Of a stretch of 64,000 nt of DNA, positions 36,506 through 46,159 are shown in pieces (position 1 is the stretch's first letter; the number at the start of each line of letters is the position of its first letter). The stretch is taken from NCBI GenBank assembly GCA_902802945.1, contig CADCOC010000016.1:1-64000 (forward strand), given 5' to 3'. A model generated the notes under the pieces. The model was not told where the DNA came from, made no database searches, and saw only the letters and a list, made by a program, of their open reading frames with translations. The position numbers and the translations under genes are program-made. The stretch comes from an uncultured bacterium. GTDB lineage: Bacteria > Verrucomicrobiota > Kiritimatiellia > RFP12 > UBA1067.

Positions 36506-39500
36506 CTACTCAATCACGGCCTTATAGAACTTGATGGCGCCCTTGTCGATGACGAACGTCGCCTCTTCTCCGTCGCGGAAGTGCAGGTCGTTGTCGTTCA
36601 GCTCGTAATCCTGTATCTGGGTGTTGATCCCCGACACGTTCGCGCCGCCGTAGACCTTGAGCGTCCCGTTGATCGGCGCCGCCTTCGCGCCGTCCATTAC
36701 CGCGAAGTTGCGCACGAGCTTCACCTTCACGATGACTGCAGAAGCGCCAACGTCAATGTCGGTGATCTCAAACGAACCCCAGCCGTCCACGCTGTAGCTG
36801 GCGTTCATGATGTTCTCGTTGAGGAGATACGCCCTGGCGAACTGGTCGGACGTCAGGGTTCTGATAACCGCCGCAACGGCCGCATGGTCGCCGCGCTTGT
36901 TCAGCCAGTCCGCCTGGCTTGCGGTGAGCGTCGCGGTTCCGTCGGAAACGGTCACGACCTCATCGGTCACGAATACGACAACCCTGTTCGTGTAGCTGCC
37001 GTAGATGGATCCGACGGATCCCTCGCCATCGAACTCGAACGTCTGCACGTAAGGCGTCCCGTCGCTGTATGCGAACGGGAAGTTCGTCACCGCTCCGTCA
37101 TACAGCGTCGCATACTCCAAGCCGTTCTTCACCGCAACGGTGTAGGTCTTGTTCGTGAAGTCCAGCTCAAGCCTGACGATGTAGTCGCGGTTTGTCTCTG
37201 CAGATGCTCCTTCTGCATCGAGCCATACCCTTCCGTTCGCGTTGGTCGTATAGACCTGGAAGCAGGAGTTCGTGCCGATGCGTATGGCGGCCTTCGCTCC
37301 GTCGTAGTCTTCATGCTCTTCCGCCGCGCCGTCGAACGACAGCGTGGTCTCGATGATGACGTTGCGCGCATCGGACGGATTGTCTGCCGTGAACTCGTTC
37401 CGTTCTTCGATCGCCACCTTGTGGTTGACGTACTCGACGGCATTGGACCAAAGTCCGGTCGCCTCCTTGAAATCTTCGTCTTCGTGTACCCAGTGCGCGG
37501 CGCGGTTTTCAGGCGTATCCTCCCATGTGGCGACGTTCGCGCCGTTGGTGGGTCCGAAGAACTGCTTCACGTAGTAGTCGTAGGTAAATACGTCGCTCGG
37601 ACGGTACCCGTCCGCGAACACAACGGCCTTGACGGTCGTCGCGCCGGTTCTGTTCGTCACGTTGATGGTGCCGTCATAGACCGGACTCTCCGCCGTCGGA
37701 TCGCTGCCGTCCGTCGTGTAGCGGATCGTCGCGCCCGGCGTCGCCGTCGCGAGGTCGACGAGCGTGTTGCGGTAGCCCGCCGTGGATGTGGAGGTCGGCG
37801 TAGCCGCCTGCGGCGCAATCGTGAACGTCTGCGTAAAGACTTCGCTGTCAAAGTATCCCCTCGCAACAGCCCTGGCCTTGACTGTCGTCGTGTCGGTGAT
37901 GGTAAACGGCCCGGCATACAGCGTGCTGTTTGTCGTCGGCTCGCTTCCGTCGACGGTGTAGTAGATCGCCGCGCCCGCCGTTGCGCATTCAAGCGTGACG
38001 GGATATGAGTCCGTGTAGAACGTCGTCGCCGTGGGCGATGTCGGCGTCGCGGCGGTTGGCCACTTCGCCTGCAGGTACTCCGTCACCTCGATGCGCTCCG
38101 CGTCCGAGAGAACGCGGTTGTAAACCAGCAGTTCGCAGAGCTGCTTGCCGCCGTTGCGGTTGTTGACGTTGTAATTGTAACGGTCGCAGGTGATCGAGTT
38201 GGCCGTCGAATTCTCGCTCATCTCGCCCGCAACCACAATGAACTGTGTATCGCTGGGATATTCGTTGTAGATGTCGGCGACCTGTGCGCCGCCGTCCCAC
38301 ATTCTGCTGATCTTGGAGTAGTCGGCGGCGTATGCGCCGTTCTTGCTCTTCTCGCCGCGCGCGAACTCATAATGGCGCTCGTCGGCGCACGTGAGCCACA
38401 TCGCGCCAATGTCCTTCTGTATCTTCACGACCATGAAGAAGGTGCGGATGTTGCGGATCGCGTCGAACCCGAGATCCTTGCCGCTGCCAAGCGCACCGAA
38501 ATCGACCGTGGGTTTTCCGTACGTCGTGGTGTCGTACAGGGGCGAAGCGAGATTGTCATGCATGGGACGCGCGTAGTTGTCGCCGAAGCGGGAATCCCAC
38601 CGCGTCACTTCGCCGCTCGCGTTGGTGGTGATCGTGTCCGTGGCAGAGGCGTCGAGCCAAAGAACGGAATCGTTCATGGCGGGATATTCAAACGTCCACT
38701 TGTTCTGCAGGTATTGCGTAACGGCGACGCGCTCTTCGTCGGTCAGGACGCGATCGAAGAGGATGAGCTCTGAAAGCTGCTTGCCGCCGTTGCGGTCGAT
38801 ATACCGGTCCTGCGTGATCCTGTTCGCGTACGCGCCCTCGTTCATTTCCGCAGCGACGACGAGGAACCTCGAATCGTCCGGGCATTCCGAAGTCATGTTC
38901 GCGACCTCGTTCGTCCCGTCCCAGAAGCGTGCGAACTTCTCGCCTTCCAGCAGTGTCGGATTGTAACTCGATGTCCATTGCCCATTCTCGCCGCGCGAGA
39001 AGTGGTAGTTCCATGCGCCGTTGGAGCCATAGTCGCCAAGCCAGAACGCATCTTTAGACTTCGGCATCTTGACCACCCAGAATGCCATGCGGATGTTGCC
39101 GACCGTGCTGAACGCGAGATCCCGTCCGCTTCCCACGTCGCCGAAATCGACTGTCGGCATGCCGAATCTTGTGGCTTCGTATTTCGGATAAGAAAGAGTC
39201 ACGTTGGAACCCGTGCTTTGCCCCGCGGAGTTCGAGCCGACGCGGGAATTCCAGCGCGTGACCTCTCCGTTCGCGTTTGTTGTGATGGTGCTTGCGTCGG
39301 AGGCGTCGAGCCAGAAGGAGGCGGAGTCCTGGATGATGTCCGTCACTGCTGGAATCTGGTTGTCGAGCGTCAGCTCAAATCCATGTACATTGCCTACTTT
39401 CCCGTTCGGAGGATAAGTCTGCCCCCCCTCGTCGTTGATGTTGTCGCTGACCGAATTGATGTACTTGTAGCGGCAGGCGTTCTTGCCTCCGCTTGCGGCC

Positions 39501-41005
39501 GAGAACTTGTAGTAACCGGCGGGGAGCCACAGAAGGAAGCGGCCCGTTGACGCGGCGGATGTCGCAGTGATCGCCGCGCCCGTCGTGAGGTTCGTCGCCG
39601 TGACGGTTACGCCGCCCACAGGCGAGCCCGAGTCGTTGAGCAACGTGCCACTGACGATGGAAAGTCCGGGCTCGCGGGAAACGCCGTTCTTGTCCGTAGG
39701 CGGATAGAGATTGTAGATCACGCCGGTGATTGCGGTGAATTCATAACCATAATGCGTACACTTCAGATTCGGCGGCGTGTACCAGGCGGTGTCCGTGCCG
39801 TTCCATCCCATGTTGAAGTGCACGTAAAGCGTCTTGGACGAGTCATAACCGTAGCCGTCGCCTACGATGGCGTGCCCGGGATTGGAGATGGTGACACCGC
39901 AGGGAAGCCCCGCGTCAAAGTTGGAGAGCATGGCATTCAGCGCTTCCTCAGTCGTTATGGTCCCCCAGGGATTGCAACGAAGCGCCATGTTCTGGTACGC
40001 AAACTGCTCGACAAGGGCCCTTGCGCAAGTACAGAGGCCCGCACCGCTGCCTGTGGACTCGTAATGCATCCCGGCTGCAAGGCCGACGTCGAGGGTCAGT
40101 CGTCCGATGGCGTCATAGTGGGCGTTGGCAGACGGCGTGTTGGGCATGTTGCTCCAGTCGTATGGCACAGAGGTGTCAAAGGGAGTGACAGCCCATGGCG
40201 TCCATGAACCGCTGCCCGCCTTTTTCCAGCCGGCGGAGAGGTTCCAAGCCCCGTCAGTGTCGTCGGCGTCAACCTTGCCGGCGTAGGCCCGCACGTTGGC
40301 TTTCTTGTGGGCAGCGTCTGGCCACGACCAGTAGCGCATCAACTGAGCACCCATGGTGGCGACGCATCCGCACACATAGTTGCCAGGCGTGTACTTGTTG
40401 TAGCAGAGATTGCCATTGACGTAACTCTGCCCCCATGCCGTCGTCACAAGCGGGGCGACGCGAAGATCGACGGGTTCCTGGGTCGTTCCCTTGAGACGCA
40501 ACCCACCTTTTGCGCTCGCCGCCCCGCGCAGCCGCGCCCACTTGGCGGCCTTGCCATCTTGCTGTTGTGCGCTTGCTGTCCCCGCGAGCCGCCGACCGCC
40601 GGCAGTTCCGGCCGCATTGGCCGTATTGGCCGAACACAGTTCGGCCATCATGGCCGCCACGTCGATGTTAAGCATCGCCATGAGCGGGTTTTCGATAGCG
40701 TTGGTATTCCACACGCCTTCCTTCGAGTAGGCAAGGATCGGCTCAAGCTCGGTGTCGCCCGAAGTGACCACGAAACCGCCACCTTGGAGATTCACCACGT
40801 AGTACTTGCCCTTGCCGTCCTTCGCGTCATACGAAAGCACGCTTTCCGGCTCGGCGGTAATCGCCTCTCCAAGGGACTCCCGGAGGTTGATCCACCCTCT
40901 TGCCGCATCTTCGGCGACGTCGGACGAAACCTCCTCGCCCATCGCCAATGAGAGCCAGAGAGCCGACATTGAAACGGCGATAGCTGCTTTTACCGTTTTT
41001 TTCAT
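36506..41005 (-). CDS. C10 (streptopain-type) cysteine peptidase, multidomain, paralogue 2
   Basis: 1499 aa from ATG 41005 (SD GGAGAAG). A longer frame to 41080 only adds spacer repeat. Signal peptide and propeptide are nearly identical to paralogue 1. The catalytic Cys is near residue 211 in YVCGCVATMGAQLMRYW and the His near 378 in NPGHAIVGDGYGYDSS. After a carboxypeptidase-regulatory-like domain come two tandem concanavalin-like domains starting SFWLDASDASTITTN and VLWLDASATDTITTN, each with a WxxxxGxN and an ELxLxxRxLTDxER tail, then two CHB_HEX_C-type domains and the shared C-terminal module ending FYKAVIE. It carries one in-frame TASAQQQDG element (40556-40579) at a site where paralogue 1 has none. 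A G7 run at 39422-39428 lies in the coding frame. Confidence 0.9.
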   Translation of the reverse strand: MKKTVKAAIAVSMSALWLSLAMGEEVSSDVAEDAARGWINLRESLGEAITAEPESVLSYDAKDGKGKYYVVNLQGGGFVVTSGDTELEPILAYSKEGVWNTNAIENPLMAMLNIDVAAMMAELCSANTANAAGTAGGRRLAGTASAQQQDGKAAKWARLRGAASAKGGLRLKGTTQEPVDLRVAPLVTTAWGQSYVNGNLCYNKYTPGNYVCGCVATMGAQLMRYWSWPDAAHKKANVRAYAGKVDADDTDGAWNLSAGWKKAGSGSWTPWAVTPFDTSVPYDWSNMPNTPSANAHYDAIGRLTLDVGLAAGMHYESTGSGAGLCTCARALVEQFAYQNMALRCNPWGTITTEEALNAMLSNFDAGLPCGVTISNPGHAIVGDGYGYDSSKTLYVHFNMGWNGTDTAWYTPPNLKCTHYGYEFTAITGVIYNLYPPTDKNGVSREPGLSIVSGTLLNDSGSPVGGVTVTATNLTTGAAITATSAASTGRFLLWLPAGYYKFSAASGGKNACRYKYINSVSDNINDEGGQTYPPNGKVGNVHGFELTLDNQIPAVTDIIQDSASFWLDASDASTITTNANGEVTRWNSRVGSNSAGQSTGSNVTLSYPKYEATRFGMPTVDFGDVGSGRDLAFSTVGNIRMAFWVVKMPKSKDAFWLGDYGSNGAWNYHFSRGENGQWTSSYNPTLLEGEKFARFWDGTNEVANMTSECPDDSRFLVVAAEMNEGAYANRITQDRYIDRNGGKQLSELILFDRVLTDEERVAVTQYLQNKWTFEYPAMNDSVLWLDASATDTITTNASGEVTRWDSRFGDNYARPMHDNLASPLYDTTTYGKPTVDFGALGSGKDLGFDAIRNIRTFFMVVKIQKDIGAMWLTCADERHYEFARGEKSKNGAYAADYSKISRMWDGGAQVADIYNEYPSDTQFIVVAGEMSENSTANSITCDRYNYNVNNRNGGKQLCELLVYNRVLSDAERIEVTEYLQAKWPTAATPTSPTATTFYTDSYPVTLECATAGAAIYYTVDGSEPTTNSTLYAGPFTITDTTTVKARAVARGYFDSEVFTQTFTIAPQAATPTSTSTAGYRNTLVDLATATPGATIRYTTDGSDPTAESPVYDGTINVTNRTGATTVKAVVFADGYRPSDVFTYDYYVKQFFGPTNGANVATWEDTPENRAAHWVHEDEDFKEATGLWSNAVEYVNHKVAIEERNEFTADNPSDARNVIIETTLSFDGAAEEHEDYDGAKAAIRIGTNSCFQVYTTNANGRVWLDAEGASAETNRDYIVRLELDFTNKTYTVAVKNGLEYATLYDGAVTNFPFAYSDGTPYVQTFEFDGEGSVGSIYGSYTNRVVVFVTDEVVTVSDGTATLTASQADWLNKRGDHAAVAAVIRTLTSDQFARAYLLNENIMNASYSVDGWGSFEITDIDVGASAVIVKVKLVRNFAVMDGAKAAPINGTLKVYGGANVSGINTQIQDYELNDNDLHFRDGEEATFVIDKGAIKFYKAVIE
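40556..40579 (-). repeat. TASAQQQDG-coding element in C10 paralogue 2
   Basis: A 24-bp unit of the same family as 9287-9368, here with one change (GCGCAC for GCGTAC). It is inserted in frame between the LAG and KAAKWARLR segments that are contiguous (apart from a few Ala/Ser) in paralogue 1. Confidence 0.85.
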
Positions 41006-41072
41006 TTTTCTTCTCCGTTTTCTTTTCTCTGCGTTCTCTGTCTCTCTGCACCTCTGCGCGAGATTAGCCGTC
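41006..41072 (-). repeat. Conserved intergenic spacer between C10 paralogues (copy 2)
   Basis: Nearly identical in its left half to 36444-36505 (GGACGGCTAATCTCGCGCAG). It was duplicated together with the genes. No promoter is recognisable, which fits read-through from tolC. Confidence 0.7.
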
Positions 41073-44000
41073 CTACTCAATCACGGCCTTATAGAACTTG
41101 ATGGCGCCCTTGTCGATGATGAACGTCGCCTCTTCTCCGTCGCGGAAATGCACGTCGTTGTCGTTCAGCTCGTAATCCTGTATCTGGGTGTTGATCCCCG
41201 ACACGTTCGCGCCGCCGTAGACCTTGAGCGTTCCGTTGATCGGCGCCGCCTTCGCGCCGTCCATCACCGCGAAGTTGCGTACGAGCTTCACCTTCACGGT
41301 GACTGCAGATGCGCCAACGTCAATGTCGGTGATCTCAAACGAGCCCCAGCCGTCCACGCTGTAGCTGGCGTTCATGATGTTCTCGTTGAGGAGATACGCC
41401 CTGGCGAACTGGTCAGACGTCAAGGTTCTGATCATTGCCGCCACAGCCGCGTGGTCGCCACGTGCGTTCAGCCAGTCCGCCTGGCTCGCGGTGAGCGTCG
41501 CGGTGCCGTCGGAAACGGTCACAATCTCATCGGTCACGAACACAACCACCTTGTTCGTGTAGCTGCCGTAGATGGAAGAGACCGATCCCTCGCCGACATA
41601 GCCGATTGAGCACACGTAAGGCGTTTCGCCCGCGAACGCGAACGGGAAAATGGCGTTTCCGCCTGACGCGAGCGGCTTGAAGTCTGCGCCGTTTTTCACT
41701 GCCGCGGAGTAAGTCTTGTTCGTCACGTCAACCTCAATCCTGATGGTATAGTCGTGATTGATCTCAGCCGTGAGCCCTTCCGCAGTCGTGTCGAGCCACA
41801 CGGTTCCGTTTTCATTTGTCGTGTAGACCTGGAAGCAGGCATTCGTGCCGATGCGCACAGCCGCCTTCACGCCGTCGTAGTCCTGATGATCCTCCGCCAT
41901 GCTGTTGAACGTCGCCGTTGTCTCGATGATGACGTTGCGCGCATCGGACGGATTGTCGGCCGTGAACTCGTTCCGCTCGTCGATCGCCACCTTGTGGTTG
42001 ACGTACTCGACGGCATTGGACCAGAGGCCCGTCGCCTCCTTGTAGTTCTCGTTCTCGAATATCCAGTACGCGGCGCGGTTCTCGGGTGTATCCTCATAGC
42101 TGGCAGGATTGTCGCCGCTGGTCGGACCGAAGAACTGCTTCACGTAGTAGTCGTAGGTGAACACCTCGCTCGGACGGTACCCGTCCGCAATCACCACGGC
42201 CTTCACCGTCGTGGGACCCGACCCCGTGACGTTGATCACCGTGCCGGGCGTGTAGACCGGGCTTTCCGCCGTGGGCACGGTGCCGTTCGTCGTGTAGTGG
42301 ATTTCCGCGCCTGGGACATCGCTCGCAAGATCGACGAGCGTATTGCGGTACCCGGCATCAGAGGTCGCGGTTGGCGTCGCCGCACGGGCGGCCTGGGTGA
42401 AGGTCGCAGATGCCGTGGCGCTGTCGACGTAGTTCGACTTGAACGCCTTGGCCTTGATTGTAGTCGTCGCGTTCAGCGTGATCGCGCCTGTGTACTGCGC
42501 GCTGCTCGCCGTCGGCTCGCTCCCGTTCGTCGTGTAGCGGATCGTTGCGCCCGCCGTCGCGCAGGAGAGCGAGACAGACAGCGTATCCGTGGCGAATGTC
42601 ATCGCCGCAGGGGAGAACGTGGGCGTCTCCACTGTTGGGATAAATGTGAACGTGCCGGTATAGACGGCGCTTTCGAGAGTGGTGGAGGCAATGGCAATCG
42701 CCTTGATGGTCGTGGTGGCGGTAATCGTGATCGGCGCGGAATAGACTGTGCTCGACTTGGTGGGCTCGCTGCCGTCCGTCGTGTAGTAGATCGTCGCGCC
42801 CGTCGTCGTGCACGCAAGCGTCACGGCGTGGCTGGCCGTGGTGAACGTCGTCGCCGTGGGCGATGTGGGCGTCGCGGCGCGGGTGGTCGCCACTGTGACG
42901 TTCTCGACCGTCAGGTTCGCCGCGTTGACCGTGCCGTTGTACACGGCGAGCTTCGCGCCGGCGGCGGAACTCGTCACCTTGGCGTTCAGGCTGTCGCCGG
43001 CGATGGCGTTGACCTTCAGCTCGTACCCGTTGAGGTCGATCGTCGCGCCGCTGTCAACCGCGACGTCGCCGAGCGCGCGCCAGTCGCAGTCGGAAGAGAG
43101 CTTGACGGTCTGCGTGCCGGAACCAAACGTGAAGTGCTCGGGCGAGAACGCGTATTCGCCCGCCCCGTTGATCTTGATCGTGAGGGGCGTAACGAAATGG
43201 TGGTTGCTTTCGAGGATGCGTCCGCCGTAGCCGCCGCCGGTGTCGCCCACGATGAGGCGGAACCTGTGCCAGCCTTCCTTGACGTCGATGTTGGCGTATG
43301 CCTGCTGGCAAGACAAGCCGAAGATCGCCCACTCGTCGTCGACCATGAACGCCATGTAGTCGTCCACGAATCCATGCAGGCCCCAGTTGCCGGCCTGCGC
43401 ACGAGAGACGTAGAACCAGCCGTCGTAGCGGAACTGCTTGTTCAAAAGGCCGCTCGGATAGTTCATGCCGGGGTTGGGGATGATGCCGTTGTGGAGGTTG
43501 TCCACGCTGCCCTCGCCCTGAAGGGCGTAGTCGCCCATCGCCGCATCCTTGAACGCCCGGTTTCCGCTGTTGCCCGCTGCCTTGCTGCCCCAGTACGTCG
43601 TCGTGCCGTCATTGCCGAACTGCACCTTGCGCCAGTTGGGCGTGTAGCCGGAGGGGATGGTGAACGCGGTGTTGCCGCCGGGGATGATGACGGTCGTGTT
43701 CGCGTCGGGAAGCGCGCCGGAGATGGTGCTGCCGTTCTGGTCGAGGCAGGTCCAGTTGGCGGAGTTCGCAAGCGCGGCGGCGGTCGGCGAGGTGGTTCCG
43801 CCTTTCCATGTCGCCTTCATGGTGCGGGTGATCTCCGGCGGCGGCATGATTTCGTCCGGGCCGGCGTTCGCGTTCGCGGAGAGCTGCACGTCGCTCAGGA
43901 CGCCGTTCCAGATGCGCACCTCGTCGTACTCCGCGCAGGCGTCGCTGTCTGCAGTGTAGAAGGAGTGTCCGAGGTAGAGGACGGGGTTGGAAATCGACTG

Positions 44001-46139
44001 GATTCCGTTCGGAATGGTCATCGTCCCGGATTTCTGCAGCACGCCCGTCGCGGCGTCGCGTCGCATCCACCTGACGAACGTCGTGCCGTCGCGCTGGCGC
44101 TCGAACGTGGCGGAGATGTGGAACTGCCGTCCGAGCTTGTACGGCGCCATTGAGGTATCGACGGCAACCTCCGACGTGTTCTTGGTGCCGGCTCGTTCGT
44201 TCGTGATGTCCGTGCCATACGACCACGTAAGGCAGAAGTAATGGGTGTTGTCCGCGCCGTAGTCGAAGACGCGCGCCCAGTTGCGGGCGGCCGTCTGCGA
44301 TGCCCAGATTTCAATCGTGGCGGCTTCTGTGTTCAGGAGATTGGTGCCGAGCTTGAGCGAACCCGAGCCGTAGCCGCTGCCTGTCAGCTTCGCCTTGCCG
44401 TCGGCAATCGTGACGTTGGAGCCGACCTTCGTCGCGGTGGAACCGCCCTGCGAATCGTTGAGGTTGCCGTTGAAGCTCCAGCGGTGGGCGAGGGACGTGG
44501 AGACGGAATACGCGCCGCCAGCCGCGAGATCGAGGTCGAGTCCGTAGATGTTCTCGACGCTGCCAGAGTACGAGATGCCTCCCGCGCCCGCCGCAATGGA
44601 CGTCAGGCAGGACTTCACGCGCTGGATCACCCGCGTTGAACTGCTGCCGCTTGTCGCCGTAATGGTGTGCAGTCCGGCGGGGAGCATGAGCGCGTACTTG
44701 CCCGTGGAGGAGGCGGACGTCGTGGTGTAGGACCTACCCGTCTCGCGACACTCCGCCGTGACCGTCGCGCCGCCCACCCGGCTGCTACCGTTCTTGACGA
44801 CGCCGCTCACGATGGTCAGGTCCGGGTCGCCTTTCGACGGCGGATAGACATTGTACATGACATCCTGAATAGAGGTAAATTTACTGTTTGCCGCAGAGAG
44901 GTCTGGCGGCGCGTACCAGCCGTCGCTGCTTCCGGTCCAGCCAAAGTTAAAATGGACATAGAGCGTGCCGCTTTCGTCATAGCCGTAGCCGTCGGCGACG
45001 ATGGCATGGGCCGGGACCAGCGTCGGACAGGGAAGCCCCGCGTCAAGGCTTCCGAGCATGGCCGCACGGCTCGAGTCGTTCCACCCGCTCGTTATCTTCG
45101 AGTTGGCGTATGTGAACTGATCGACGATGCGGTGTCCGAAAACTGCACCCGGAGCGCCGCTCGCGCCGCTGTTGTTCTGGTTGTAGTTCATGAAGCACGT
45201 CATGCCGACGTCGCGGGTGAGCTTGCCGATGGCGGCCTTGTAGGTGCTGCTGTCGTAAGACGACGGACTGAGCTTAATGTACGACCAATTGTACGTGCCC
45301 CCGAAAGCAGGATTCCATGCCGTTCGCGTCGTGGCGGATGCGCTCGCATCATAGCCATTGACGTCCCATCCCTTCTGCGTACCGCTGTAGTTGCAGGAGC
45401 CGTACCAGTTGGCAGTGGCAGAGATGGAGGCAGTGGGGTATTGCCAGAACCTCATCGTCTGTCCGCCCATCGTGGCAACGCAGCCGCAAACGGCACCGCC
45501 GGGCGTGTAGTAGTTTTCGCCATGGCCCGACTGTCCCCATTTCGACTGCACGAGCTGATCGCAGCGCAGGTCGGCGGTGGGTTTGGACGCCTGGAGGCGC
45601 AGCCCGCCCTTGCTGCTCGCCGCCGCGCGCAGCCGCGCCCACTTGGCGGCCTTGCCATCTTGCTGTTGTACGCTTGCTGTCGCCGCCAACCGAAGACCAC
45701 CACTTTGCTGTTGTACACTTGCTGTCGTCTGGGCCGCGTTGGTCGAACTCAGTTCGACCATCATGGCCGCCACATCTATCTCAAGCATCGCCATGAGCGG
45801 GTTCTCGGCGGCGTTGGTGTTCCACACGCCCTCCTTCGAGTAGGCGAGGATCGGCTCCATCGCCGTATCGCCGGAGGTCACGACGAAACCGCCGCCCTCA
45901 AGGTTCACAACGTAGTATTTCCCCTTGCCGTCCTTCGCCGTGTACGCGAGGACGTTCGTCGTGGGCTGAGCGGTGAATTCCGCGCCCAACGCCTCCTTCA
46001 CGTTCACCCATCCGGCGACGGCGTTCATCGCCTCTTCGCCCGTCACCTCATCCGCGCACAGCGGGAGGGTTGCACTTGTCGCGACCGCAACCGCAAAGAT
46101 TGCCGCCGTGTTGAGGAAACTACTAAATATTTTTTGCAT
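41073..46139 (-). CDS. C10 (streptopain-type) cysteine peptidase, multidomain, paralogue 3
   Basis: 1688 aa, the longest and probably founding copy, first after tolC (20-nt gap). Its signal peptide differs (SSFLNTAAIFAVAVATSATLPLCA). The catalytic Cys is near residue 217 in AVCGCVATMGGQTMRFW and the His near 377 in VPAHAIVADGYGYDE. Domain order after the peptidase: carboxypeptidase-regulatory-like, LamG (about 543-760, AHRWSFNGNLND ... YDEVRIWNGVLSD), an NW-type beta segment, a PA14-like domain (about 863-986, QFRYDGWFYVSRAQAGNWGLHGFVDDYMAFMVDDEW), three CHB_HEX_C-type domains and the shared C-terminal module ending FYKAVIE. Two direct QQQ elements (45657-45725) sit in frame between propeptide and catalytic domain, in a linker that may tolerate insertions. 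The LamG domain is very close to that of the GH51 gene at 1765-4332. Confidence 0.9.
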   Translation of the reverse strand: MQKIFSSFLNTAAIFAVAVATSATLPLCADEVTGEEAMNAVAGWVNVKEALGAEFTAQPTTNVLAYTAKDGKGKYYVVNLEGGGFVVTSGDTAMEPILAYSKEGVWNTNAAENPLMAMLEIDVAAMMVELSSTNAAQTTASVQQQSGGLRLAATASVQQQDGKAAKWARLRAAASSKGGLRLQASKPTADLRCDQLVQSKWGQSGHGENYYTPGGAVCGCVATMGGQTMRFWQYPTASISATANWYGSCNYSGTQKGWDVNGYDASASATTRTAWNPAFGGTYNWSYIKLSPSSYDSSTYKAAIGKLTRDVGMTCFMNYNQNNSGASGAPGAVFGHRIVDQFTYANSKITSGWNDSSRAAMLGSLDAGLPCPTLVPAHAIVADGYGYDESGTLYVHFNFGWTGSSDGWYAPPDLSAANSKFTSIQDVMYNVYPPSKGDPDLTIVSGVVKNGSSRVGGATVTAECRETGRSYTTTSASSTGKYALMLPAGLHTITATSGSSSTRVIQRVKSCLTSIAAGAGGISYSGSVENIYGLDLDLAAGGAYSVSTSLAHRWSFNGNLNDSQGGSTATKVGSNVTIADGKAKLTGSGYGSGSLKLGTNLLNTEAATIEIWASQTAARNWARVFDYGADNTHYFCLTWSYGTDITNERAGTKNTSEVAVDTSMAPYKLGRQFHISATFERQRDGTTFVRWMRRDAATGVLQKSGTMTIPNGIQSISNPVLYLGHSFYTADSDACAEYDEVRIWNGVLSDVQLSANANAGPDEIMPPPEITRTMKATWKGGTTSPTAAALANSANWTCLDQNGSTISGALPDANTTVIIPGGNTAFTIPSGYTPNWRKVQFGNDGTTTYWGSKAAGNSGNRAFKDAAMGDYALQGEGSVDNLHNGIIPNPGMNYPSGLLNKQFRYDGWFYVSRAQAGNWGLHGFVDDYMAFMVDDEWAIFGLSCQQAYANIDVKEGWHRFRLIVGDTGGGYGGRILESNHHFVTPLTIKINGAGEYAFSPEHFTFGSGTQTVKLSSDCDWRALGDVAVDSGATIDLNGYELKVNAIAGDSLNAKVTSSAAGAKLAVYNGTVNAANLTVENVTVATTRAATPTSPTATTFTTASHAVTLACTTTGATIYYTTDGSEPTKSSTVYSAPITITATTTIKAIAIASTTLESAVYTGTFTFIPTVETPTFSPAAMTFATDTLSVSLSCATAGATIRYTTNGSEPTASSAQYTGAITLNATTTIKAKAFKSNYVDSATASATFTQAARAATPTATSDAGYRNTLVDLASDVPGAEIHYTTNGTVPTAESPVYTPGTVINVTGSGPTTVKAVVIADGYRPSEVFTYDYYVKQFFGPTSGDNPASYEDTPENRAAYWIFENENYKEATGLWSNAVEYVNHKVAIDERNEFTADNPSDARNVIIETTATFNSMAEDHQDYDGVKAAVRIGTNACFQVYTTNENGTVWLDTTAEGLTAEINHDYTIRIEVDVTNKTYSAAVKNGADFKPLASGGNAIFPFAFAGETPYVCSIGYVGEGSVSSIYGSYTNKVVVFVTDEIVTVSDGTATLTASQADWLNARGDHAAVAAMIRTLTSDQFARAYLLNENIMNASYSVDGWGSFEITDIDVGASAVTVKVKLVRNFAVMDGAKAAPINGTLKVYGGANVSGINTQIQDYELNDNDVHFRDGEEATFIIDKGAIKFYKAVIE
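45657..45725 (-). repeat. Two direct TASVQQQ-coding elements in C10 paralogue 3
   Basis: Copies at 45657-45680 and 45702-45725 in the same orientation, 45 bp apart, encoding TASVQQQDGK and TASVQQQSG. Both lie in the linker before the catalytic domain. Confidence 0.85.
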
Positions 46140-46159
46140 GTCGTGTCCCTTTTATGGCG

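Noticed and set aside
41006-41080. N-terminal extension of C10 paralogue 2 (SRTANLAQRCRETEN)
   Set aside because: It is an intergenic repeat also present before paralogue 1; the internal ATG has an SD and an immediate signal peptide.
45657-45725. Diversity-generating retroelement template/variable repeat pair
   Set aside because: The repeats are identical 24-bp insertions, not adenine-biased variants, and no reverse transcriptase is encoded.
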